The position numbers and the translations under genes are program-made. From Tatumella terrea (GTDB lineage: Bacteria > Pseudomonadota > Gammaproteobacteria > Enterobacterales > Enterobacteriaceae): DNA of 64,000 nt. A model generated the notes under the pieces. That model saw nothing but the letters and a program-made list of their open reading frames with translations, did not search any database and was not told where the DNA came from. The DNA is taken from contig NZ_BAAAFX010000025.1 of NCBI RefSeq assembly GCF_039523755.1, positions 4,234 through 68,233 of the forward strand, read 5' to 3'. Below, piece after piece: positions 51,003 to 58,430 of this stretch (its first letter is position 1; each line of letters starts with the position of its first letter).

Positions 51003-52169
51003 ATGTCTATCCATTCTTCAGTGGCTTTACCCTCGAAACTTCCGGATGTCGGAACCACTATCTTCAGTGTCATTGGTGAGCTTTCCGCTAAACACCAGGC
51101 CATCAACCTGTCACAAGGGGCACCTGATTTCCCCTGCGACCCGGCTCTGATCGACTCAGTGACCCGTGCGATGCAAAACGGTCATAACCAGTATGCGCCG
51201 ATGGCTGGATTACTCCCGCTGAGGGAAGCCATTGCTGGCAAGGTCCGGCAGCTGTATGGCCAGCAGTATGATCCGGCGAGCGAAATACTGGTCACCGGCA
51301 GCGCCAGCCAGGGGCTGTTTATGGCGATCTCGGCGCTGGTTCATCGCGGTGATGAAGTGATCTTCTTTGAACCCGCGTTTGACAGCTATGCACCGGTCGT
51401 TCGTTTGCAGGGCGCGACCCCGGTCGGGATTAAGCTGAATGTTCCGGCATTTACCATCGACTGGCTGGCGGTGGCGGCGGCGATCACCCCCAAAACCCGG
51501 ATGATCATTCTGAACAGCCCGCACAATCCCGGAGCACAGGTCCTGAGCGCTGATGATCTGCAGCAACTGGTCAGACTGACGAAAAACACGGATATCGTGA
51601 TCCTGTCGGATGAAGTCTATGAGCATGTGATCTTTGATGGCCGGCAACACCTGAGTATGGCGACAGAACCATTGCTGGCGGAACGCAGTGTGATCGTCTC
51701 TTCGTTCGGCAAAACCTTTCACGTGACCGGCTGGCGGGTAGGGTATTGCCTGGCGCCGGCAGCCATCATGGAAGAAATTATCGGCATTCATCAGTTTATG
51801 ATGTATGCCGCAGACACCCCCATGCAGTGGGCATTTGCAGAATACTTACGTCATCCGCAGCATTATCTTGGATTATCGGCGTTCTACCAGCAGAAGCGGG
51901 ACCGGTTGGCAACATTACTGGCTGACTCGCCCTTCCGTTTACAGCCCTCAGCCGGTTCATTCTTTATGCTGGCCGGTTACGGACATCTCAGCCAGCAATC
52001 CGACAGTGAAATTGTGAAGCGGCTGATTACGGAGTGCGGCGTAGCGACGATCCCGCTGTCTGCGTTTTATACCGACGGCACAGATAATAAATTTATTCGT
52101 CTCTCTTTTTCAAAAGATGATACAACGCTACAGGCCGGTGCAGAGGCATTATGCCGCTTTACTGTCTGA
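51003..52169 (+). CDS. Class-I PLP aminotransferase (YbdL-like paralogue)
   Basis: A 388-residue aminotransferase related to the methionine aminotransferase at 27986-29146: SQGAPDFPCDPALIDSV, NQYAPMAGLLPLREAIAGKV, LNSPHNPGAQVLSADDLQ, SDEVYEHVIFDGRQH and the PLP-lysine block SSFGKTFHVTGWRVGYC. The ATG at 51003 follows AGGGGCAGTG and gives a family-length protein; the frame opens 75 codons upstream over the LysR gene. Downstream is an amino-acid-type binding protein. The likely role is transamination of an imported amino acid; substrate unknown. Confidence 0.87.
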   Translation: MSIHSSVALPSKLPDVGTTIFSVIGELSAKHQAINLSQGAPDFPCDPALIDSVTRAMQNGHNQYAPMAGLLPLREAIAGKVRQLYGQQYDPASEILVTGSASQGLFMAISALVHRGDEVIFFEPAFDSYAPVVRLQGATPVGIKLNVPAFTIDWLAVAAAITPKTRMIILNSPHNPGAQVLSADDLQQLVRLTKNTDIVILSDEVYEHVIFDGRQHLSMATEPLLAERSVIVSSFGKTFHVTGWRVGYCLAPAAIMEEIIGIHQFMMYAADTPMQWAFAEYLRHPQHYLGLSAFYQQKRDRLATLLADSPFRLQPSAGSFFMLAGYGHLSQQSDSEIVKRLITECGVATIPLSAFYTDGTDNKFIRLSFSKDDTTLQAGAEALCRFTV

Positions 52170-52258
52170 CCCCGACCGGAGCAGAGCAACAGTCTGCGGG
52201 GGCCGGGGGAAGCCCCCCGGCAAATCCCCTCATAACAGTGACATTCAGGTGAGATAAC

Positions 52259-53041
52259 ATGCAAAAAAAAATAAAAGCAGTATGGATAGCCGCAGGGCTG
52301 TGTTCCGCATTTCAGGTATTCGCCGCGGATACGTTACGTTTTGGCCTGGAATCTCAGTACCCGCCTTTTGAAAGCCGGAACACGCAGGGACAACCGGTCG
52401 GATTCGATATTGATTTAGGGAATGCGGTATGTCAGGCCGCACACCTGAAGTGTCAGTGGGTAGAGAGCAGTTTTGATGCCCTGATCCCGGCGCTTGAAGC
52501 CAAAAAGTTTGATGCCATCAACTCGGCAATGAATATCACCGCACAGCGGGGAAAAGTCATTGATTTTACGGTGCCGGTTTACCGTATTCCAAGCATGCTG
52601 GTCGCCCGTAAAGATCAGGATCTGCAGGTCACCGCGGAGGGGCTTAAAGGGAAAAATATTGGCGTATTACAGGGATCGATTCAGGAAGCGTACGCCAAAA
52701 AACACTGGGAAACTCAGGGTGTCAACGTTATCTCTTATCAGGATCAGAACCAGGTCTATAACGATATGGTAGCAGGGCGGCTGGATGCGACCCTGGTGAT
52801 GTCTGCTGCCGGCCAGTCCGGTTTCCTGAATAAGCCGGAAGGAAAAGACTTTGCATTTGCCGGTAAACCGGTGGAAGACGATGCCATCCTGGGGACAGGC
52901 ATCGGGTTCGGACTGCGAAAAGGGGATACCGCCCTGAAACAGCAACTGGATACCGCCATTGAAACGGTTAAGAAAGACGGAACCCTGACCCGACTGGCAG
53001 CCCGTTATTTCCCGGGGATCGATGTCAGCGTTCAACCCTGA
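52259..53041 (+). CDS. Amino acid ABC transporter binding protein (ArgT/HisJ type), no adjacent transporter
   Basis: A 260-residue SBP_bac_3 protein: signal peptide ending QVFA-ADTLRF, then RFGLESQYPPFESRNTQGQP, GFDIDLGNAVCQAAHLKCQW, KFDAINSAMNITAQRGKVID and GKNIGVLQGSIQEAYAKKHW. The cysteine pair and sequence style recall lysine/arginine/ornithine- and histidine-binding proteins, so a basic amino acid is a reasonable guess. No permease or ATPase gene is nearby; it would have to use a transporter encoded elsewhere. It lies 89 bp after the aminotransferase and is probably co-regulated by the LysR protein. Confidence 0.85.
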   Translation: MQKKIKAVWIAAGLCSAFQVFAADTLRFGLESQYPPFESRNTQGQPVGFDIDLGNAVCQAAHLKCQWVESSFDALIPALEAKKFDAINSAMNITAQRGKVIDFTVPVYRIPSMLVARKDQDLQVTAEGLKGKNIGVLQGSIQEAYAKKHWETQGVNVISYQDQNQVYNDMVAGRLDATLVMSAAGQSGFLNKPEGKDFAFAGKPVEDDAILGTGIGFGLRKGDTALKQQLDTAIETVKKDGTLTRLAARYFPGIDVSVQP

Positions 53042-53226
53042 CCGGTTATCCTCATCCTGACGTGCCGCTCACCCGGAGCGTCCGGGCCACCTCCTCTGAT
53101 CCGCCTGATTATCAGGCGGAACTCCGCTCTGTTTTATGCCCCGGTTTTCCCGGAAAAAAATATCATCGTCTGCCGCTGACGGGATATAAGAAGAATTATC
53201 GGTTATTCAGTCACTTACTTTACTTG

Positions 53227-53244
53227 TGTAATTATTTATTTACA
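53227..53244 (+). promoter_or_regulatory. TyrR box 1 (strong) upstream of aroF
   Basis: TGTAAT-TATTTA-TTTACA: 11/12 to the TyrR consensus TGTAAA-N6-TTTACA. Confidence 0.75.
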
Positions 53245-53278
53245 CTCATTGCGGTTAAATCCAGTTATTCACTGTTTT

Positions 53279-53296
53279 TGTAAATAAATCTGTACG
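53279..53296 (+). promoter_or_regulatory. TyrR box 2 (weak) upstream of aroF
   Basis: TGTAAA-TAAATC-TGTACG: perfect left half, 4/6 right half, 52 bp (about five helical turns) after box 1, as in paired TyrR sites. Confidence 0.5.
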
Positions 53297-53386
53297 AATG
53301 GTGGATTGAAAAGTTTACTCCGTATGGTAGGCTGTGGCCACTCTGACCAGAGCGACGTAACGAGCCGTGATTACAGGATGCCAACC

Positions 53387-54451
53387 ATGCAAAAAGATAC
53401 GCTGAATAATTTACATATCACCGAAGAACGGATAATGATGACGCCAGAGCAACTGAAGGCGCAGTACCCGCTATCCGATCAGCTGCAGGCGCAAATAGCG
53501 CGCTCCAGGCAGGTGATTTCAGACATTATCGCCGGGCGTGATCGCCGGTTACTGGTGGTTTGCGGACCCTGTTCGATTCATGATCCTGACGCGGCGCTGG
53601 AATATGCGGAGCGTTATCAGCAACTGGCAGAAAAATACAGCGATAGCCTCTATCTGGTCATGCGGGTCTATTTTGAAAAACCGCGGACAACCGTGGGCTG
53701 GAAAGGCCTTATCAATGACCCGCATATGGACGGGTCATTCGATGTTGAGCGCGGACTACAGATTGCACGAGATCTTCTGGTGAAGCTGGCGGAAAAAGGG
53801 CTGCCGCTGGCGACCGAAGCCCTGGACCCGAACTCACCACAATATCTGGGGGATTTGTTCAGCTGGGCTGCTATCGGTGCACGGACAACAGAATCTCAGA
53901 CCCATCGTGAAATGGCTTCCGGGCTTTCTCTGCCGGTAGGCTTTAAAAACGGTACCGATGGCAGCCTGAGCACGGCGATTAATGCCATGCGGGCAGCCTC
54001 TATGCCTCACCGCTTTATGGGGATTAATCAGGCCGGACAGGTTTGCTTATTGCAAACCCGCGGTAACCCCGACGGCCATGTCATCCTTCGTGGCGGTAAA
54101 ACCCCGAATTACGGTCCGGAAGATGTGGCTGCCTGTGAAAAAGAGATGCAGAATGCGGGTCTCAGACCCGCATTGATGATAGATTGCAGTCATGGCAACT
54201 CCTGTAAAGACTATCGCCGTCAGTCGCTGGTGGCTGAATCCGCCATGGCCCAGATCAAAGACGGTAACCGTTCCATTATGGGCCTGATGCTGGAAAGTCA
54301 TCTTTATGAAGGAAATCAGTCACCGGATCAGCCACGTTCGGCTATGCGCTATGGTGTCTCGGTGACCGATGCCTGTATCAGCTGGGAAACTACAGAAACC
54401 CTGCTGCGCGATATTCATCAGGATATGTGTACCGCGCTGCGGGTGTCATAA
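53387..54451 (+). CDS. aroF: Tyrosine-sensitive DAHP synthase AroF
   Basis: First enzyme of the shikimate pathway: phosphoenolpyruvate plus erythrose-4-phosphate to DAHP, inhibited by tyrosine in this isoform. It has 354 residues (E. coli 356). Blocks: LLVVCGPCSIHDPDAALEYA, MRVYFEKPRTTVGWKGLIND, GARTTESQTHREMASGLSLP, LMIDCSHGNSCKDYRRQ. The ATG at 53387 (CAGGA upstream) gives MQKDTLNNLHIT, matching E. coli. Operon with tyrA; TyrR boxes upstream. Confidence 0.96.
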   Translation: MQKDTLNNLHITEERIMMTPEQLKAQYPLSDQLQAQIARSRQVISDIIAGRDRRLLVVCGPCSIHDPDAALEYAERYQQLAEKYSDSLYLVMRVYFEKPRTTVGWKGLINDPHMDGSFDVERGLQIARDLLVKLAEKGLPLATEALDPNSPQYLGDLFSWAAIGARTTESQTHREMASGLSLPVGFKNGTDGSLSTAINAMRAASMPHRFMGINQAGQVCLLQTRGNPDGHVILRGGKTPNYGPEDVAACEKEMQNAGLRPALMIDCSHGNSCKDYRRQSLVAESAMAQIKDGNRSIMGLMLESHLYEGNQSPDQPRSAMRYGVSVTDACISWETTETLLRDIHQDMCTALRVS

Positions 54452-54466
54452 GAGGTGTTATAGATT

Positions 54467-55588
54467 ATGGTGGCCGAATTAACCGCGCTACGCGATAAAA
54501 TTGATGAAACGGATAAAGCCTTGCTGCAATTGCTGGCCAGGCGCCTGGAACTGGTCGCTGAAGTCGGTGAAGTCAAAAGCCGCTATGGATTGCCTATTTA
54601 TGTGCCTGAACGTGAAGCCAGCATGCTGGAGTCACGCAGGAAAGAGGCTGAACAGCTCGGTGTCCCGCCGGATTTAATCGAGGATGTGTTACGCCGGGTG
54701 ATGCGGGAATCTTATTCCAGCGAGAATGATAAAGGTTTCAAAACACTGAACCCGGACCTTGGTCCGGTGGTCATTGTCGGCGGTAAAGGGCAGATGGGGC
54801 GTTTATTCGGTAAGATGCTGACGCTGTCAGGTTACCAGGTCAGAACGCTGGAAAAAGATGACTGGGACAACGCAGAACAGTTGCTCAGTGATGCCGGGAT
54901 GGTGGTGATCAGCGTTCCTATCCATCTGACAGAGCAGGTGATCCGTCAATTACCGCCATTGCCTGATAACTGTATTTTGCTCGACCTGTGCTCGATTAAA
55001 AATAAACCGCTGCAGGCGATGCTTGCTGCGCATCAGGGACCGGTACTGGGGCTGCACCCCATGTTTGGCCCTGACAGCGGCAGCCTGGCGAAACAGGTTG
55101 TGGTCTGGTGTGACGGGCGTCAGCCAGAGGCTTATCAATGGTTGCTGGAACAGATTCAGGTCTGGGGTGCGCGGTTACATCGTACCAGTGCGGTGGAGCA
55201 TGATCAGAATATGGCCTTTATTCAGGCCCTGCGTCACTTTGCCACTTTTGCTTATGGTCTGCATCTGGCCGAGGAAAATGTGGATTTGGGGCAGCTGCTG
55301 GCACTCTCCTCGCCAATCTATCGTCTGGAACTGGCGATGGTCGGGCGTCTGTTTGCCCAGGACCCGCAGCTGTATGCGGACATTATTATGTCTTCAGAAA
55401 ATAACCTGGCGCTGATCAAACGTTATTACCAGCGGTTTGGTGAGGCGATCGCGTTACTGGAATCAGGGGATAAAGCGGAGTTCATCGGCAGCTTTCGTAG
55501 TATTGAGCGCTGGTTCGGCGATTATGCCTCTTCATTTCTTACCGAGAGCCGGGGTCTGTTGCGCTCAGCCAACGATAATCGCGCGTAA
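54467..55588 (+). CDS. tyrA: Chorismate mutase/prephenate dehydrogenase TyrA
   Basis: Bifunctional T-protein: chorismate to prephenate (mutase, about 1-90) and NAD-dependent oxidative decarboxylation to 4-hydroxyphenylpyruvate (about 100-373). It has 373 residues as in E. coli. Blocks: ALRDKIDETDKALLQLLARR (mutase), VVIVGGKGQMGRLFGKML (NAD site), LGLHPMFGPDSGSLAKQVVV and VEHDQNMAFIQALRHFATFA. Lies 15 bp after aroF. Confidence 0.97.
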   Translation: MVAELTALRDKIDETDKALLQLLARRLELVAEVGEVKSRYGLPIYVPEREASMLESRRKEAEQLGVPPDLIEDVLRRVMRESYSSENDKGFKTLNPDLGPVVIVGGKGQMGRLFGKMLTLSGYQVRTLEKDDWDNAEQLLSDAGMVVISVPIHLTEQVIRQLPPLPDNCILLDLCSIKNKPLQAMLAAHQGPVLGLHPMFGPDSGSLAKQVVVWCDGRQPEAYQWLLEQIQVWGARLHRTSAVEHDQNMAFIQALRHFATFAYGLHLAEENVDLGQLLALSSPIYRLELAMVGRLFAQDPQLYADIIMSSENNLALIKRYYQRFGEAIALLESGDKAEFIGSFRSIERWFGDYASSFLTESRGLLRSANDNRA

Positions 55589-55600
55589 CCGATTCAGACA

Positions 55601-55624
55601 TCAGGGCACCCTCAGGTGCCCTGA
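55601..55624. terminator. Hairpin between convergent tyrA and pheA
   Basis: TCAGGGCACC-CTCA-GGTGCCCTGA, 10 bp perfect stem, tetraloop. No T-run. It ends 4 bp before the pheA stop. Confidence 0.6.
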
Positions 55625-55628
55625 ACCG

Positions 55629-56789
55629 TCAGTCGACGGAGACCGGAATGACGTTATCTCCCGGGTAGCAGCCCAGGACTTTAACGAAGCGGGTCAGGGC
55701 GGTCAGTTCTTCCAGAGACTGTTGCATTTCCTCTGCGTGGACATTGGCCTGAATATCCAGGTAGAACATCTCCTCCCAGGGATTTCCGTTGATCGGACGG
55801 GATTCCAGTTTGGTCATTACCAGACCATATTTCCTGAGTACCATCAATGCATCGACCAGCGCCCCGGATTGCTGGCCTGTGGCCATCAGTAGGGTGGTTT
55901 TGGCCGGGACCTGTGCAGAAACTTTCACCGGCTTACGGGCCAGGATAATAAAGCGGGTCATATTTTGTTGCTGATTAGCCAGATTACGTTCCAGCACCTG
56001 CAGATTATACAGATTACCGCCGGCTTCACTGCCCAGCGCCACGACCTGGCTATCCTGCAATTCTGCCACTTTTTCCATGGCGGCTGCGGTGCTTTCGGTA
56101 TATTTAATCTTCCAGTGTGGATACCGTGCCAGGAAATGGCTGCATTGCTGGAAAGGCTGCGGATGGCTGTAAACGGTAGTGATATCATCCAGCCGGGTGT
56201 CGGCGGGCACCAGGATACAGTGGTCAATCGGTACGGTGAGTTCTCCGACAATGTGCAGACTGGTGTGCTGCAACAGATCATAGACATCGTTTATCGAACC
56301 GGAACTGGTATTTTCCAGGGGTAATACGGCATAGTCCGCCAGCCCGGTTTCGACCTGTTGCAGAATGTCCCGGAATTTACTGCAACCGACCTCGGTCATA
56401 TGCGAAAAGTGCCGGGATGCATACTGACGTGCTGCCAGATGTGAGTAAGAGCCTTTAGGTCCCAGAAAGGCAACCCGTGCACTGTTTTCCTGCGCCTGAT
56501 TCAGAGCTTTCTGCAGCAGAGCCTGTTGGGTCAGTACCGATTCTTCAATAATCAACTGAAAAATGCGGGTAATGTACTGACTGTCTAATGACTGACGACG
56601 TCCCTTTTCAATCAGTTTCTCCAGCAGTTGCTTTTCCCTTTCGATATCACGGATAGGGCGGTGGGTGGTCATTTTGAATTTGCCTACCGCGACAGCCACC
56701 TCCTGACGTTCTGCCAGTAAAGACAGAAGCTGTTCATCCAGGCGGGTGATCCTTTCCCGTAAATGCTCTAAAGAGGGCTCTGCGCTCAT
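55629..56789 (-). CDS. pheA: Chorismate mutase/prephenate dehydratase PheA
   Basis: Bifunctional P-protein for phenylalanine synthesis, 386 residues as in E. coli. Chorismate mutase domain about 1-95 (LRERITRLDEQLLSLLAERQ, RPIRDIEREKQLLEKL). Prephenate dehydratase about 104-285 (VAFLGPKGSYSHLAARQYAS, ENTSSGSINDVYDLLQHTSL, VYSHPQPFQQC). ACT regulatory domain about 298-380 (LESRPINGNPWEEMFYLDI) for Phe feedback. The ATG at 56789 gives the E. coli-length protein; the frame is open upstream into the attenuator. Preceded by pheL. Confidence 0.96.
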   Translation of the reverse strand: MSAEPSLEHLRERITRLDEQLLSLLAERQEVAVAVGKFKMTTHRPIRDIEREKQLLEKLIEKGRRQSLDSQYITRIFQLIIEESVLTQQALLQKALNQAQENSARVAFLGPKGSYSHLAARQYASRHFSHMTEVGCSKFRDILQQVETGLADYAVLPLENTSSGSINDVYDLLQHTSLHIVGELTVPIDHCILVPADTRLDDITTVYSHPQPFQQCSHFLARYPHWKIKYTESTAAAMEKVAELQDSQVVALGSEAGGNLYNLQVLERNLANQQQNMTRFIILARKPVKVSAQVPAKTTLLMATGQQSGALVDALMVLRKYGLVMTKLESRPINGNPWEEMFYLDIQANVHAEEMQQSLEELTALTRFVKVLGCYPGDNVIPVSVD

Positions 56790-56825
56790 TTTTGTCACCT
56801 GTATTCCTGTTATTTTTATACCCAA

Positions 56826-56853
56826 TAAAAAAGCCCCCCGGGCGGGAGGCTTT
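56826..56853 (-). terminator. pheA attenuator terminator
   Basis: Minus strand: AAGCCTCCC, short loop, GGGGGGCTT followed by TTTTATT, located between pheL and pheA. With the Phe-rich leader it forms a classical amino-acid attenuator. Confidence 0.9.
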
Positions 56854-56876
56854 GCTGTTCGTCTTCTCATTCATTC

Positions 56877-56948
56877 TTAAACGACGACAGGTCTCCCGGC
56901 AGAAGATGCGCTAAAAAAGAATGAGAAGAAAAACACGGAGGTTTGCAT
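56877..56948 (-). CDS. pheL: pheA operon leader peptide PheL
   Basis: A 23-codon ORF: MQTSVFFFSFFFSASSAGRP then VVV and stop. Six Phe codons in seven positions (TTT TTC TTC TCA TTC TTT TTT) sense charged tRNA-Phe. The nucleotide run TTTTTCTTC..ATTCTTTTTT is the same as in E. coli pheL ([15 protein letters not shown]). The E. coli peptide ends three residues after the Phe run; here it continues for 11 residues after the last Phe, toward the antiterminator region. Followed by the attenuator hairpin. Confidence 0.88.
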   Translation of the reverse strand: MQTSVFFFSFFFSASSAGRPVVV

Positions 56949-57007
56949 AGCAGGTTGTCCCTGGAAGATGTTTTCCGAGAGTAACTTTTGCGCCAGGGCG
57001 CGTCAAC

Positions 57008-57032
57008 TAAAAACGCGCCCTGCGGGCGCGTT
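57008..57032 (-). terminator. Intrinsic terminator of raiA
   Basis: AACGCGCCC-TGC-GGGCGCGTT; on the minus strand the stem runs into TTTTTAG. 15 bp after the raiA stop. Confidence 0.88.
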
Positions 57033-57046
57033 CGGGGAATCTCAGG

Positions 57047-57379
57047 TTATTCTGTTTCAGCCGGAATAATGTCTTTTACGCTGGCTGAGGCGCGTCTTGC
57101 CTCACCTTTATGCTGAACCTTATTCAGCTGGCGTTCAAGTTTGCTGAGCAGGTCATTAATGGCGGCATACATATCTGTGTGTCTGCCGGTCGCGACCAGC
57201 GGGCCATTGGGCGTATTTATCGTCGCATCGGCGACAAATTCTTTTGGCTCTTTCGACAGCACGATATGGGGATTAATCAGCTGGGTTTGCCACTTCTCCA
57301 GTTTGGTCAGACGGTCTTCAACATGGTTGCGGATAGCGTCGGTAATTTCCATTTGTTTACTGGTGATGTTCATAATCAT
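57047..57379 (-). CDS. raiA: Ribosome-associated inhibitor RaiA (YfiA)
   Basis: Stationary-phase/cold-shock factor that binds the 30S decoding channel and stabilises inactive 70S ribosomes. It has 110 residues (E. coli 113). Blocks: MNITSKQMEITDAIRNHVED, KLEKWQTQLINPHIVLSKEP, LERQLNKVQHKGEARR. The acidic C-terminal tail is shorter (PAETE) than in E. coli. The ATG at 57379 follows GAGAGGTAAGTGCG; the longer frame has no family homology. CRP site upstream. Confidence 0.95.
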   Translation of the reverse strand: MIMNITSKQMEITDAIRNHVEDRLTKLEKWQTQLINPHIVLSKEPKEFVADATINTPNGPLVATGRHTDMYAAINDLLSKLERQLNKVQHKGEARRASASVKDIIPAETE

Positions 57380-57698
57380 CGCACTTACCTCTCTGTTGTT
57401 ACCATCGTGTGACATTCAGATTAACGGCTTCAGTTAAGAATAATGTGATCTGGATCACAAAATAAAGTCACTTTTTGTTAATTAGCAAAATTCCTAAGCT
57501 GCGCGGAGAAAAGTACAGATAATGATTGAATACACCATTATTACCGGCCATTATTGGTAGGATCAGGAGACGCTGGTCACCGCGCTCCTCCATGATTCTG
57601 AGGTCCTGACCACGGGGCGTGAGGTCCTTATTCCCGTCTCTGGGATAGCTTAGGATGCAGGATAGAAATAGTGTAAAGGCTTAATCAGAGGGGCAGAG
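57380..57698. other. Divergent control region between raiA and the DUF6404 gene
   Basis: 319 bp. It contains the raiA CRP site and promoter, an AT-rich stretch, and GC-rich imperfect repeats between 57560 and 57650 (GGTCCTGACCACGG, GAGGTCCTTATTCCC). No credible ORF. Confidence 0.55.
57444..57459 (-). promoter_or_regulatory. CRP site of raiA (class II position)
   Basis: TGTGATCTGGATCACA, one mismatch from a perfect CRP palindrome. Its centre is about 41 bp upstream of a start predicted from TAATCT (57418-57423, minus strand), the class II activation geometry. Confidence 0.85.
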
Positions 57699-58049
57699 AT
57701 GACGTCGTTTGATGAAAGGAAAAAAACAGCCATTCGGATTTTAGAAGAAAAACAGGTATGGCAACCTCATCGCACACCACTTCTGATGAAGTTCTTATGG
57801 GCCAGGGGAGTGCGGATCCCTCCTTTCCCGGTAGCCCCCTTCTGGCTAATCGCCCTGCTGGCAGCGCCGGGATTTGGTTTGCCCTGGGGGATGTTCATGT
57901 GGTTTTTCGCCTGGCAGAAAGCAGGTTACACGATAACCGCGGCCTTGATTGCGGGTAGTGTGGCGGGACTCTTGTTCGGCTTAATGGCGGCAGGTTCACA
58001 CCTGTACCGCAGAAAGGTAAAAAAATTGCCGGAATGGAAAAGCCTTTAA
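57699..58049 (+). CDS. DUF6404 family membrane protein
   Basis: A 116-residue protein that I recognise as DUF6404, function unknown. Layout: a hydrophilic N-terminal helix (1-30), a proline-rich link (RGVRIPPFPVAPFW), two hydrophobic segments (about 46-70 and 77-100; WLIALLAAPGFGLPWGMFMW and TAALIAGSVAGLLFGLMAAG), and a basic C-terminus ending LPEWKSL. Probably a small inner-membrane hairpin protein with both ends in the cytoplasm. The start follows AGAGGGGCAGAG. Single gene, divergent from raiA. Confidence 0.8.
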   Translation: MTSFDERKKTAIRILEEKQVWQPHRTPLLMKFLWARGVRIPPFPVAPFWLIALLAAPGFGLPWGMFMWFFAWQKAGYTITAALIAGSVAGLLFGLMAAGSHLYRRKVKKLPEWKSL

Positions 58050-58430
58050 TCCCGAAAGAGGCATTATCCTGCCATCAGCGCGTGTGAAGAAAAAAGCCCT
58101 GGCGACTGAAACCGTCAGGGAAAGAAGTACAGCAAGTCCCCGACCCATGCATTAATCCTCCTGCTTACGTGCAATGTTTAAGACCTCTGTGCGTTTCTGC
58201 GGCCTGAGCAAAGAGCTTCTTAAGCCCCGGGATCGTACGTCTTGCCATGACTGGCATCTGCTTCGCAAGCGAAAGAGGCCACAGTCAGCGGAACAGTATA
58301 ATTGTGCCTCTCTGACAGGGCTCCCGCCCCATCAAATCTGTTGCCGGGAGAAGCACAACCCACGGGATTACAAAAAAGCAGCCACGATGGGCTGCTTTTT
58401 TCGTCGTACTCCGGGGGAGGATGCCCCGAA
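58050..58430. other. Intergenic region between DUF6404 gene and bamD, with possible small RNA
   Basis: 381 bp. It contains an imperfect CCCTG..CAGGG hairpin near 58097-58121, a perfect TATAAT at 58297-58302, a CTCCCG..CGGGAG stem (58321-58350) and the strong terminator at 58372-58401. A transcript from about 58309 to 58401 would be about 93 nt, but no good -35 precedes the TATAAT. Confidence 0.4.
58372..58401. terminator. Bidirectional terminator downstream of bamD
   Basis: AAAAAAGCAGCC / GGCTGCTTTTTT, 12 bp perfect, loop ACGATG. Serves bamD on the minus strand and anything entering from the left on the plus strand. Confidence 0.9.

Larger units (their letters stand above)
53042..53386. other. 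aroF control region
   Basis: 345 bp. The AT-rich part 53190-53300 holds two TyrR-box-like sites. A leader of about 70-90 nt precedes aroF. No ORF with a ribosome site. Confidence 0.6.
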
